A stretch of DNA of 64,000 nucleotides from Streptomyces marincola (lineage in GTDB: Bacteria; Actinomycetota; Actinomycetes; Streptomycetales; Streptomycetaceae): assembly GCF_020410765.1 (NCBI RefSeq), contig NZ_CP084541.1, positions 1,669,001 through 1,733,000 of the forward strand, read 5' to 3'. The notes under the pieces are model-generated. The model saw nothing but the letters and a program-made list of their open reading frames with translations. It was not told where the DNA came from and ran no database searches. Both the position numbers and the translations under genes were made by a program. Positions 1 to 8,665 of the stretch are shown in pieces. How positions within the stretch are numbered: the stretch's first letter is position 1; each line of letters begins with the position of its first letter.

Positions 1-2
1 TC

Positions 3-1268
3 GTCCTCCTCGCCGGCTGCGGCGGGGAGGAGGACGCGGCGGACGGCACGGTCACGCTCGACTTCCTCAGCCTGGCCTGGCAGTCGGAGTCCGTGGCCGC
101 CCACAAGTCGCTCGTCGACGCGTGGAACGCGGCCAACCCCGACGTGCGGGTCCGCTACGTGCAGGGCAGCTGGGACAACGTCCACGACCAGCTGCTGACC
201 TCGTTCATGGGCGGCGAGGCACCCGACATCATCCACAACGACGCCTCCGACCTGACCGACTTCGCGAACGGCGGCTACCTCGCGGACCTCACCGGCCTGC
301 TGCCGGAGGAACTGCTCGCGGACATCCCGCGGCGGTCCTGGGACACCACGACCTACGAGGGCGGCGTCTACGGGGTGCCGTTCCTCCAGGAGCCGCGCGT
401 GCTGATCGCCAACACGCGCCTGCTCGCGGAGGCGGGCGTGCGCACGCCGACCGCGGACCGGCCGTGGACGTGGGGGGAGTTCGAGGAGGTGGCCGCGCGG
501 CTGACCCGCGACACCGACGGCGACGGGGACACCGACACCTACGGCGTGGCCTGGTCGATGAAGGAGCCGGTCAGCCAGTCGGTCAACCTCTCGCTCTCCA
601 CCGGCGGCCGGATCTTCCACCGCGAGGACGGCGAGAACGTCATCCGCTACGACGCGGCCGACTCCACCGTGGCCGAACTCGTCCACCGGCAGGTCAACGA
701 GGACGGGACGGCCCCCGACAGCAGTCTTGGCATGTCGGGGTCCGACACGCTGCCCGGGTTCTTCGCCGACCGGTACGCGATGCTGCCGCTGAACTTCTCC
801 TTCCGGCAGCAGGTGGCGCAGCAGGCCCCCGACGGGTTCGAGTGGAGCGTGCTGCCCATGCCCGCGGGCGAGGGGGGCGGGGGCGCGGCGCAGGGCGTCG
901 CGCCGCAGACCCTCTCGGTCGCGGAGGACGCCGAGGACCGGCGGGCCGCGGCGGAGTTCGTCGCCTTCCTCACCCGCCCGGAGAACGCCGTCGAACTCGC
1001 GCTCGGCGACTGGATGCTGCCGACGGGCGAGACGGCCCTGGCCGACCCCTCGTTGGACACGGCGGAACACGGCTGGCGCACCGGGGTCGAGCTGACCGCC
1101 CACCTGCGCCCCTCGCCGGTGCTCGGCGTCCGCGGCTACCCCGAGTGGAAGGACAAGATCGCCACACCGGCGTTCCAGGAGTACTACCGCGGCGCGTTGA
1201 GCCTCGACGAGCTGCGCGAACGCCTCACCGACGACGGGAACCGGGTCCTCGACCGCTACCAGCGCTGA
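3..1268 (+). CDS. ABC transporter sugar-binding lipoprotein (5' end outside window)
   Basis: Extracellular solute-binding lipoprotein of the MalE/UgpB type. It should capture a sugar or glycoside outside the membrane and deliver it to an ABC permease. The reading frame is open to the left edge, and the first codons read VLLAGCGG, a lipobox with the lipidated Cys at bases 18-20. Most of the signal peptide therefore lies upstream, and the first in-frame GTG (base 93) is not the true start. The mature part is about 416 residues, normal for the family, with a Trp-rich C-terminal half and an acidic DTDGDGDTDTYG loop. No permease gene is visible, so the partners must lie to the left or elsewhere. 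A 154-bp gap separates it from the ADP-ribosylglycohydrolase operon on the same strand; a link to that operon's substrate is inference. Confidence 0.88.
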   Translation, partial: VLLAGCGGEEDAADGTVTLDFLSLAWQSESVAAHKSLVDAWNAANPDVRVRYVQGSWDNVHDQLLTSFMGGEAPDIIHNDASDLTDFANGGYLADLTGLLPEELLADIPRRSWDTTTYEGGVYGVPFLQEPRVLIANTRLLAEAGVRTPTADRPWTWGEFEEVAARLTRDTDGDGDTDTYGVAWSMKEPVSQSVNLSLSTGGRIFHREDGENVIRYDAADSTVAELVHRQVNEDGTAPDSSLGMSGSDTLPGFFADRYAMLPLNFSFRQQVAQQAPDGFEWSVLPMPAGEGGGGAAQGVAPQTLSVAEDAEDRRAAAEFVAFLTRPENAVELALGDWMLPTGETALADPSLDTAEHGWRTGVELTAHLRPSPVLGVRGYPEWKDKIATPAFQEYYRGALSLDELRERLTDDGNRVLDRYQR

Positions 1269-1422
1269 GGGCCCGGCCGCCCCCGGCGCGCGCGGCGGCG
1301 CGGCCGGGCGGCGGGAACGGCGCGGCGGCGGGGCCGGTGGCGCGACGACGGCGACCGCCTCGGACCACGGCAGACGACGGCAGACCACGGCACACGACGG
1401 CAGAGAAGAGCACACGGACACC

Positions 1423-2526
1423 ATGAGCGCAGGACCCGCCCCCCGCGACGAAGCGGACGGCACCCACCGACGACCACGCGGGCTCCCCACGGTGCCGCGC
1501 CGGCCCCCGCGCGACCCGGCGGGGCTGCGCGACCGGGCCAGGGGCGCGCTGCTCGGCCTCGCGGTCGGCGACGCGATGGGCGCCCCGGCGGAGAACATGA
1601 AGCCCTCCCAGATCCGCGAGCGCTGGGGCCGCATCGAGGGCTTCGTGTCCGAGGACCCGGCCGGGACCGACGACACCGAGTACGCGATCTTCTCCGGACT
1701 GCTGCTCGCCGAGCACGGCTCGGCCCTGACCGTCGGGCACGTGGAGGCGGCGTGGCACGAGTGGATCGCCGACCGCGACGAGGGGCCGTTCCGGGGCGCC
1801 GGGTTCAGCGAGCGCGGCACGCTGGAGAACCTGCGGCGCGGCCTCGCCGCGCCGATCTCCGCCCAGCACCGGCACGCCTGGAGCGACGGACTCGCCATGC
1901 GCGCGGCCCCGTTCGGGGTGTTCGCCGCGGGCCGGCCGGGCGAGGCCGCCAGGCTGGTCGCCATCGACGGCACGGTCTCGCACGACGGCGAGGGCATCTA
2001 CGGCGGCCGGGCCGTGGCCGCCGGGGTCGCGGCGGCGATGGTGGGCCACGACCCGGACGCCGTGGTGCAGGCCGCGCTGTCCGTGGTCCCCGAGGACTCC
2101 TGGACCGCGCGGTCGCTGCACCGCGCGGTGTCCGCGGCCCGCAGGGCGCGGCGCGACCCGGGCGCGACGCAGCTGTCCGTGGAGCGGACCGTCCGCTCGG
2201 CCACCGTCATCGGCGGCTATCCCTGGACGGACCTGGCGCCCGAGGCGGTGGGGCTGGCGTTCGGCGCGTTCGTCGCGGCGCGGGGCGAGTTCGCCGACGC
2301 GGTGGCCATGGCCGTGAACATGGGGCGCGACGCGGACACCACCGCGGCCGTCGCCGGTGCCCTGTCCGGCGCGCTGCGCGGCGAACGGGCCGTTCCGCCC
2401 GAGTGGGCGGCGGCGATCGGGCCGGTGCGGGGCAGTTGCCTGCCGTCGATGGCCGGGATGCACGTCCTCGACGTCGCCGACCGGCTCGCGCCGCCGCCCG
2501 ACGGGCACGAGGGGGCCGCCGCGTGA
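1423..2526 (+). CDS. ADP-ribosylglycohydrolase family protein, paralogue 1
   Basis: ARH/DraG-fold hydrolase (367 aa), a family that uses a binuclear Mg2+ or Mn2+ centre to cleave ribosyl N- or O-glycosidic bonds. The diagnostic parts are present: GLAVGDAMG near residue 46, the metal motif TDDTE at 82-86 and the second metal motif GRDADTTAAVAGA with D303, D305 and T306. A charged proline-rich leader of about 35 residues precedes the domain, so a later start is possible. It is the first gene of a run of seven whose ends overlap; it overlaps the next gene at a GTGA. Both metal motifs look complete, so an active enzyme is expected. The substrate cannot be read from sequence: protein ADP-ribose, ADP-ribose-like metabolites and N-ribosides are all possible. 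Confidence 0.85.
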   Translation: MSAGPAPRDEADGTHRRPRGLPTVPRRPPRDPAGLRDRARGALLGLAVGDAMGAPAENMKPSQIRERWGRIEGFVSEDPAGTDDTEYAIFSGLLLAEHGSALTVGHVEAAWHEWIADRDEGPFRGAGFSERGTLENLRRGLAAPISAQHRHAWSDGLAMRAAPFGVFAAGRPGEAARLVAIDGTVSHDGEGIYGGRAVAAGVAAAMVGHDPDAVVQAALSVVPEDSWTARSLHRAVSAARRARRDPGATQLSVERTVRSATVIGGYPWTDLAPEAVGLAFGAFVAARGEFADAVAMAVNMGRDADTTAAVAGALSGALRGERAVPPEWAAAIGPVRGSCLPSMAGMHVLDVADRLAPPPDGHEGAAA

Positions 2527-3836
2527 GGGCGTCCCGCGGCCGGCCGGCCGGCCCGCCCGCTCCTTCCGGCGCACCCGGCGCGCCGGACGCGGCGCGCGCC
2601 CCGCGCGTGCCACCGCACCGGGAGCCGCGGGAGGCGGCGGCGCCCGCCGCCGCCGGGACCGCCCTCGGCGGCCCGGCCGCCGCGCACGGGCCCCGGCGCG
2701 TCGAAGGACTCCTGCTCGGCATCGCCGCGGGGGACGCGGCGGGCTGGCCCTCGGGGCGGCACCGCGCGGCCCGGCTGCCGGACTGGACGCGGCGGCTGAC
2801 CCGCGAACTCGACACGTTCGCCGAGCAGAACGCCACCACGACGCTGCCCGTTCCGATAGCGCTCAACCAGCCGCCGGAGCCGCTGCGCCTGGGCCCCTCG
2901 GACGACGCGGAATGGGCGGCGTTCACCGCGCGCGCCGTGCTCTCCGCCGCCGCCACGGGCGGCAGCGACCTGCCCGCGGACCAGCGGGTGCGCTCCGCGC
3001 TCGCCCTCGCCTGGACCGCGCTCGCCGACGAGGTCGCCGCCGCCGCGGACCGCGCCGACGAGATCGAGTCGGCCGAGATCCCGCTGCGCGCGCGGATCTC
3101 CGTGCGCGCGGGCCTCGGAAACCTGGCGGCCGGCCTGCGGCCCCCCGCCACCGGCCACGACAACCCGCACTACTTCGACGACGCGGCCTGCGTGCGCGCG
3201 GCCGTGCTCGCCGTCGTCCACCCGGGCGACCCGGGGGCGGCGGCGGAACTGGCCGAGTTCGACGCCCGTTACACGCAGGACGGCGACGGCGTGCACGGCG
3301 CCCGCGCCATGGCGGCGGCCGTCGCCGCCGGGCTCGGCGGCGCGCCGGTGGACGAGTGCGTCGACGCCGCGCTGCGGCAACTGCCCGAGGGCAGCGAGAT
3401 CCGCCGCAACGCGCTGCACGCCGTCGGCCTCGGCCGCGCCGCCGTCGCCGCGCGGCCCGGGCTGCCAGGCAACGCGTTCGCGCTGGTGCCGGTGCTCGAA
3501 CACGAGATCGTCGACCACGTCTACAGCTACGGCATCGCCGCCGCCGAGACGGTGCCCGTCGCGCTCGCCGTCGCCACCGCGGCGGCGGGCGCCGTGACCG
3601 AGGCGGTGCCGACCGCCGCGTGCCTGTCCCGCGTCGCCGACTCGGCGCCCGCCCTGGCCGGCGCCCTGACGGGGGTCGTCGGCGGCGCCGACGCCCTGCC
3701 GGGCACCTGGCGCGACGCCTGCCGCACCCTCGCCGGCTGCGCGCTGCCGCGCCTGGCCGGCACCGACCTCGTCGACCTCGCCGAGCGGCTCACCCGCACC
3801 CCCCTCACGGTCTCCTCGGAAGGACTCCTGGCATGA
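2523..3836 (+). CDS. ADP-ribosylglycohydrolase-fold protein, paralogue 2 with altered metal site
   Basis: Second ARH-fold protein (437 aa). The GTG start overlaps the stop of paralogue 1 (GTGA) and is followed by a Pro/Ala-rich leader of about 55 residues before VEGLLLGIAAGDAAG. The first metal motif is SDDAE (S126, D127, D128) instead of TDDT. The second reads SRVADSAPALAGALTG where intact relatives have GRDADT, so the first metal Asp appears to be Val371, with D373 and S374 kept. By eye alignment the binuclear centre is incomplete. The protein may be inactive, bind one metal, or act as a partner of its neighbours. It overlaps paralogue 3 at an ATGA, so the set is probably translated as a coupled unit. 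The frame is open and undisturbed, so this is divergence and not decay. Confidence 0.8.
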   Translation: MRASRGRPAGPPAPSGAPGAPDAARAPRVPPHREPREAAAPAAAGTALGGPAAAHGPRRVEGLLLGIAAGDAAGWPSGRHRAARLPDWTRRLTRELDTFAEQNATTTLPVPIALNQPPEPLRLGPSDDAEWAAFTARAVLSAAATGGSDLPADQRVRSALALAWTALADEVAAAADRADEIESAEIPLRARISVRAGLGNLAAGLRPPATGHDNPHYFDDAACVRAAVLAVVHPGDPGAAAELAEFDARYTQDGDGVHGARAMAAAVAAGLGGAPVDECVDAALRQLPEGSEIRRNALHAVGLGRAAVAARPGLPGNAFALVPVLEHEIVDHVYSYGIAAAETVPVALAVATAAAGAVTEAVPTAACLSRVADSAPALAGALTGVVGGADALPGTWRDACRTLAGCALPRLAGTDLVDLAERLTRTPLTVSSEGLLA

Positions 3837-5005
3837 CGACGACACCGCGCAAGGCGGCCCCCGCCCTGTCACTCGAAGACCGCGTCACCGGAGCCCTGGT
3901 GGGGGCGGCCGTCGGTGACGCGCTCGGCGGGCCGGTCGAGGGCTGGACGCCCGAGGCCATCGTCGAGCGGCACGGCGGCCGGGTGCGCGGCATCGTGGGG
4001 CCGTTCCACGGCGAGAACTGGCGCACCGCGCGGCCGATCGCGCCGTACCACAAGGGCGACGGGCACGTCACCGACGACACCCTGATGACGCACGCGCTGG
4101 TGCGGGTCTACGAGCGGGTGCGCGACCACCTCGACGCCTACGCCGTGGCCGACCACCTGGTGCCCGACCTGATCTCCACGCCCCGCTGGATTCCCGAACT
4201 CGGCGCGGAGGCGCTGCCGCTGCACCGCGTGTTCCTCGCCGAGAAGTGGATCGTCGCCCGCATCCACTACGGGCACGTCGACCCGCGCGAGGCCGGCAAC
4301 GGCAACATCGTCAACTGCGGCGCGGCGATGTACATGGCGCCCGTCGGCGCCGTGAACGCCGGCAACCCGCGCGCGGCCTACGCCGAGGCCATCGACGTCG
4401 CGGGCGCCCACCAGTCGAGCTACGGGCGGGAGGCGGCCGGGGTGTTCGCGGCGGCGGTGGCCGCCGCGTTCGCCCCCGGCGCGACGCCCTCGTCGGTCGT
4501 CGAGGAGGCGCTCGCCCTCGCCAAGGACGGCACGCGCGCGGCGATCGAGGCGGTGTGCTCGGTCGCGGCACGCCACGACGACTTCGAGGAGGCGCTCGCC
4601 CCGCTGCGCCGGGCGGTCGCGCCGTTCGACACCGTGGGGCCCGACTACCGCAGCCCCTCGCTGGGCGCGCGCCGCCCCTCGCGGCTGCACGCGATCGAGG
4701 AGCTGCCCGTCGCGCTCGGCATGCTGCTCGTCGGGCGCGGCGACTACCGGCACACCGTGCTCGGCGCGGTCAACTACGGGCGCGACTGCGACTCGATCGC
4801 CACGATGAGCGGCGCGATCGCCGGCGCCCTCGGCGGGGAACGGGCCGTGCCCGCGGAGTGGAGCGAGGAGGTCGCCCGCGCCAGCCGGCTGGACCTGCAC
4901 GGTCCCGCGGCCTCGCTCGCGGGCGTGGCGCGCGAGGTGTTCGCGCGGGACGTCGAGCGGCGCCGGGCGCACGAGGCGCTGTTCGGCGCGATCGCGGGCG
5001 CCTGA
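3833..5005 (+). CDS. ADP-ribosylglycohydrolase family protein, paralogue 3
   Basis: Third ARH-fold hydrolase (390 aa), beginning at an ATG inside an ATGA overlap with paralogue 2. It has GALVGAAVGDALGGPVEG near residue 22, the metal motif TDDT at 80-83 and GRDCDSIATMSGAIAGALGG with D318, D320 and S321, so the binuclear centre looks intact. A distinctive insert before the TDDT motif (IVGPFHGENWR, PIAPYHKGDGHV) and the AGNGNIVNCGAA stretch resemble ARH proteins of sugar and nucleoside catabolic operons more than DraG. It ends in TGATG with paralogue 4. Its sequence is clearly different from paralogues 1, 2 and 4, so these are old, specialised paralogues and not recent duplications. Confidence 0.87.
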   Translation: MTTTPRKAAPALSLEDRVTGALVGAAVGDALGGPVEGWTPEAIVERHGGRVRGIVGPFHGENWRTARPIAPYHKGDGHVTDDTLMTHALVRVYERVRDHLDAYAVADHLVPDLISTPRWIPELGAEALPLHRVFLAEKWIVARIHYGHVDPREAGNGNIVNCGAAMYMAPVGAVNAGNPRAAYAEAIDVAGAHQSSYGREAAGVFAAAVAAAFAPGATPSSVVEEALALAKDGTRAAIEAVCSVAARHDDFEEALAPLRRAVAPFDTVGPDYRSPSLGARRPSRLHAIEELPVALGMLLVGRGDYRHTVLGAVNYGRDCDSIATMSGAIAGALGGERAVPAEWSEEVARASRLDLHGPAASLAGVAREVFARDVERRRAHEALFGAIAGA

Positions 5006-6402
5006 TGGGCGCCCGCCGGGAGGCCGCGGACCGGGTGCGTCTGACCTGGGTGCAGCCCGAGGACCTGGTCGGCCACGAGCTGCGCCAGGCCGAGCAGGAC
5101 GGGCGCGACGCGGGCGCCGTGCGCGCGCGCTGGCTGGCCGCGGGCGGCCGGGCCGCGCCGGAGCGCGCCGGCGCCTCGCCCGCGCCCGAGCGCCCCGACC
5201 CGGCGCTGCGCGCGCTCGCCGGCCGGCTGCTCGACGAGTTGGCCGCGCTGCCCTCGCCGCTGGCCGCCGCGGAGCCGACCGACCTGGCCGCGATCCGCGC
5301 CGCCTGCCCGCGGTGGCCCGCGCCGCCCGCCGCGCCGCGCCCGGCGTCCGCCGAGCGGCTGCACGCGGGCTGGCTCGGCCGGGCCGCCGGGTGCGTGCTG
5401 GGCAAACCGGTGGAGAAGGTCACCTTGAGCGGCATCAGGGCGCTCGGCGCCGCCGTGGGGAACTGGCCGCTGCGCACGTGGTTCACCGAGGCCGGGCTGC
5501 CGCCCGAGGTCGCCGCCGCCCACCCGTGGAACCGCCGTTCGCGCGCGACCTCGCTGGCCGAGACCATCGACGGGGCGCCCGAGGACGACGACCTCAACTA
5601 CCCGCTGCTCGGCCTGCTGCTGCTCAAGCGGCACGGGCGCGCCTTCACCACCGCGGACGTGGCCAGGCTGTGGCTGGACGAACTGCCCGCGGGCCGGACG
5701 TTCACCGCGGAACGCGTCGCCTACCGCAACCTGCTCGCCGGGATCGAACCGCCGGGGACGGCCACCCACCGCAACCCGTTCCGGGAGTGGATCGGGGCCC
5801 AGATCCGCGCCGACGTCTTCGGCTGGACCCACCCGGGCGACCCCGGCGCCGCCGCCGCGCTCGCCCACCGGGACGCGGTGCTGACGCACACGGGGAACGG
5901 CGTGTACGGCGCGATGTTCGTCGCCGCCGCCGTGGCCGCGGCGGCCGGCGGCGCGCCCGACGTGCACGCCTGCCTGCGCGCCGGCCTCGCCGTCGTGCCG
6001 CCAGGATCCCGGTACGCGCGCGCGGTCCGGTTCGGCATCGAGGCGGCGCGCGACCGGCCCGCCGCCGGGGACTTCGACGCGGTCGTGGACCGGGTGCACC
6101 GGGAGTACGGCGACCACCACTGGGTGCACGTGCTGCCGAACGCCGCCGTGCTCGCCGCCGCGCTGACGCACGCGGACGGCGACTTCTCGGCCTCGGTCTG
6201 CCGCGCGGTCTCCGGTGGCTGGGACACCGACTCCAACGGGGCGACGGCCGGCTCGCTGGCCGGTCTGCTCGCCGGCTCGCCCGGGGCGATCCCGGGCCGG
6301 TGGACCGCGCCCCTGAAGAACCGGCTGGCGACGACGGTCGCCGGCTTCGACGGCATCGGCTTCGACGCACTGGCCGCGCTCACCCTGGAGGCATCCGCAT
6401 GA
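5005..6402 (+). CDS. ADP-ribosylglycohydrolase family protein, paralogue 4 with N-terminal extension
   Basis: Fourth ARH-fold protein (465 aa), starting in a TGATG overlap. About 110 residues precede the hydrolase core. This leader contains LTWVQPEDLVGHELRQA and a helical, Ala/Arg-rich part that recurs in large ARH proteins encoded with sugar transporters. The core begins at RLHAGWLGRAAGCVLGKPVEK. The first metal motif is EDDDLNY (E193, D194-D196) and the second is GWDTDSNGATAGSLAGLLAG (D407, D409, S410), so metal binding should be retained. It overlaps the ribokinase gene at an ATGA, which ties hydrolysis to ribose phosphorylation. The substrate is unknown. Confidence 0.85.
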   Translation: MGARREAADRVRLTWVQPEDLVGHELRQAEQDGRDAGAVRARWLAAGGRAAPERAGASPAPERPDPALRALAGRLLDELAALPSPLAAAEPTDLAAIRAACPRWPAPPAAPRPASAERLHAGWLGRAAGCVLGKPVEKVTLSGIRALGAAVGNWPLRTWFTEAGLPPEVAAAHPWNRRSRATSLAETIDGAPEDDDLNYPLLGLLLLKRHGRAFTTADVARLWLDELPAGRTFTAERVAYRNLLAGIEPPGTATHRNPFREWIGAQIRADVFGWTHPGDPGAAAALAHRDAVLTHTGNGVYGAMFVAAAVAAAAGGAPDVHACLRAGLAVVPPGSRYARAVRFGIEAARDRPAAGDFDAVVDRVHREYGDHHWVHVLPNAAVLAAALTHADGDFSASVCRAVSGGWDTDSNGATAGSLAGLLAGSPGAIPGRWTAPLKNRLATTVAGFDGIGFDALAALTLEASA

Positions 6403-7475
6403 CCAGCCGTCCCCCGGCCATCACCGTGCTCGGCTCCACCAACATGGACCTCGTCGCCTACGTGCCGACCGCGCCGCGCCGCGGCGAGACCGTGTTCGGG
6501 CGCGAGTTCAGGACCGTGCCCGGCGGCAAGGGCACCAACCAGGCCGTCGCCGCCGCCCGCGCCGGAGGCGCCGTCACCATGATCGGCGCGGTCGGCCGGG
6601 ACGACTTCGGCCCGCGGCTGCGCGCGGCACTCGCCGAGGCGGGCGTGGCCGTGGACGCGCTGCGCGAGGTGGCCGGGCCGAGCGGCACCGCGCACATCGT
6701 CGTCGACGACGACGGGGGGAACTCGATCGTCGTCGTGCCGGGCGCGAACGCCACCGTGACCGGCCTCGCGCCCGGCGACGAGGAGCTGATCGCCGCCGCG
6801 GGCGCGCTGCTGCTCCAGCTCGAACTGCCCATGGAGGGCGTGCTCGCCGGGGCGCGGGCGGCCCGCGCGCACGGCGTGCGGACCGTGCTGACTCCCGCGC
6901 CCGCGCAACCGCTGCCCGCCGAACTCCTCGCGCTGACCGACCTGCTCGTGCCCAACGAGCACGAGGCCGCCGCGCTCACCGGAGCGGACGACCCGCACCT
7001 GGCCGCCGAGGCGTTCCTCGCGGACGTGCCCGAGGTCGTCATCACGCTCGGCGCGGCGGGCAGCCTGTACGCGGCGCGCGGCGCGGAACCCGTGCTCGTG
7101 CCCGCCGTGCCCGCGCGGGCCGTGGACACCACGGCGGCCGGGGACACGTTCGTCGGCGCGCTGGCCGTCGCGCACGCCGAGGGGCGGCCGATGCCGGAGG
7201 CCATGGGCTGGGCCGCGGCCGCCGCCGCGCTCGCGGTGCGGCGCCCCGGCGCCTCCTCGTCGATGCCGGGGCGCGCGGAGATCGACGCCGAGCACGCGGG
7301 GCGCGCCCCCGGCGCCGGGGGCGCGCCCGACGGCGCGGAGGGAACCGGGGGCCCGGGCGCGCCCGGCCGCCCCCGCGAGCGGCGGCGGGCCCCGCGCGGC
7401 CGGGACGAAACCGGCCTGCCCCCGCGGGAACCGGACAAGCACCAGCGGAACGAGCACCGCAAGGACGCACGATGA
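6399..7475 (+). CDS. rbsK: Ribokinase (PfkB family)
   Basis: PfkB-family sugar kinase that should phosphorylate ribose to ribose 5-phosphate with ATP. The N-terminal signature GSTNMDLVAYVP, the ribokinase motif GGKGTNQAVAAARAGG, LLVPNEHEAAALTGAD and the C-terminal DTTAAGDTFVGALA with catalytic D249 are all present. The first 300 residues match the family's usual length. After that comes an unusual tail of about 55 residues rich in Gly, Pro and Arg (bases about 7300-7475), which is not part of the fold. The gene overlaps paralogue 4 upstream and the CoA-transferase downstream (ATGA). In this setting the ribose most likely comes from the ARH reactions. Another PfkB substrate, such as a nucleoside or 2-deoxyribose, cannot be excluded. 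Confidence 0.88.
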   Translation: MTSRPPAITVLGSTNMDLVAYVPTAPRRGETVFGREFRTVPGGKGTNQAVAAARAGGAVTMIGAVGRDDFGPRLRAALAEAGVAVDALREVAGPSGTAHIVVDDDGGNSIVVVPGANATVTGLAPGDEELIAAAGALLLQLELPMEGVLAGARAARAHGVRTVLTPAPAQPLPAELLALTDLLVPNEHEAAALTGADDPHLAAEAFLADVPEVVITLGAAGSLYAARGAEPVLVPAVPARAVDTTAAGDTFVGALAVAHAEGRPMPEAMGWAAAAAALAVRRPGASSSMPGRAEIDAEHAGRAPGAGGAPDGAEGTGGPGAPGRPRERRRAPRGRDETGLPPREPDKHQRNEHRKDAR

Positions 7476-8665
7476 GCACCCGAGCACCCCTCGCGGGACT
7501 GAAAGTCCTCGACCTCGCCACCCTGTTCGCCGGACCGCTCGCCGCCACCATGCTCGGCGACTTCGGCGCCGAGGTGATCAAGGTGGAGCACCCGCGCAGA
7601 CCCGACCCGTCCCGCGGCCACGGTCCGAGCAAGAACGGCGTCGGGCTGTGGTGGAAACTCCTCGGACGCAACAAGCGGAACATCACCCTCGACCTGTCGA
7701 CCCCGGGCGGCCGGGACGTGCTGCTGCGGCTGGCCGCCGAATCCGACGTCGTCATCGAGAACTTCCGCCCCGGGACGCTGGAGAGGTGGGGCCTCGGCTG
7801 GCCCGAGCTGTCCGCGGCCAACCCGCGCCTCGTCCTCGCCCGCGTCACCGGCTTCGGCCAGGTGGGGCCCTACGCGCGGCGCCCCGGCTTCGGCACCCTC
7901 GCCGAGGCGATGAGCGGGTTCGCCGCCATCACCGGTGAACCGGAGGGACCGCCGACCCTCCCCCCGTTCGGCCTCGCCGACTCGATCGCCGCGCTGTCCA
8001 CGGCCTACGCCGTGATGACCGCGCTGGCCGGCCGCGACGGCACGGGGCGCGGACAGGTCGTGGACATGGCCATCATCGAGCCCATGCTGACCGTGCTCGG
8101 CCCGCACCCGATCTGGTACGACCAGCTCGGCTACGTGCAGCAGCGCACCGGCAACCGGTCCGCCAACAACGCCCCCCGCAACACCTACCGGACCGCCGAC
8201 GGCTCGTGGGTCGCCGTGTCCACCTCGGCCCAGTCGATCGCGGAACGCGTCATGCGCCTGGTCGGCCGGCCCGAGGTGATCGAGGAGGAGTGGTTCGCCA
8301 CGGGCGCCGGCCGGGCCCGGCACGCCGCGGAACTCGACGAGGCCGTCGGGGACTGGATCGCCCGGCACGACCGGGCCGAGGTCGTCGCCGCCTTCGAGCG
8401 GGCCGAGGCCGCGATCGCCCCCGTCTACGACATCCGCGACGTGCTGGCCGACGAGCAGTACCGGGCCCTCGGCTCCATCACCGAGGTACCGGACGAGGAA
8501 CTGGGCCGGGTGCGCATGCAGAACGTCCTCTTCCGCCTGTCCGAGACGCCGGGCGCCGTGCGGTGGGCCGGCCGCCCGCACGGCTCCGACACCGACGCCG
8601 TGCTGTCGGGGCTGGGTCTGACCGACCAGGAGATCGCCGAACTGCGGGCGGAGGGAGCCGCGTGA
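7472..8665 (+). CDS. CaiB/BaiF class III CoA-transferase
   Basis: Class III CoA-transferase (397 aa), which moves CoA between carboxylic acids and so activates an acid for further breakdown. Family features include the N-terminal GLKVLDLATLFAGPLAATMLGDFGAEVIKVEHP, LGRNKRNITLDL, ENFRPGTLERWGL, RVTGFGQVGPY, the segment GQVVDMAIIEPML where the catalytic acidic residue lies, and a C-terminal GLGLTDQEIAELRAEG. I cannot confirm by eye which residue is the nucleophile. The gene begins in an ATGA overlap with the ribokinase and ends in a GTGA overlap with the lyase gene, so all three are probably co-translated. The pairing with a CitE-like lyase is known from acyl-CoA cleavage pathways. The acid substrate here is unknown and might be the aglycone released by the ARH enzymes. 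Confidence 0.87.
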   Translation: MSTRAPLAGLKVLDLATLFAGPLAATMLGDFGAEVIKVEHPRRPDPSRGHGPSKNGVGLWWKLLGRNKRNITLDLSTPGGRDVLLRLAAESDVVIENFRPGTLERWGLGWPELSAANPRLVLARVTGFGQVGPYARRPGFGTLAEAMSGFAAITGEPEGPPTLPPFGLADSIAALSTAYAVMTALAGRDGTGRGQVVDMAIIEPMLTVLGPHPIWYDQLGYVQQRTGNRSANNAPRNTYRTADGSWVAVSTSAQSIAERVMRLVGRPEVIEEEWFATGAGRARHAAELDEAVGDWIARHDRAEVVAAFERAEAAIAPVYDIRDVLADEQYRALGSITEVPDEELGRVRMQNVLFRLSETPGAVRWAGRPHGSDTDAVLSGLGLTDQEIAELRAEGAA

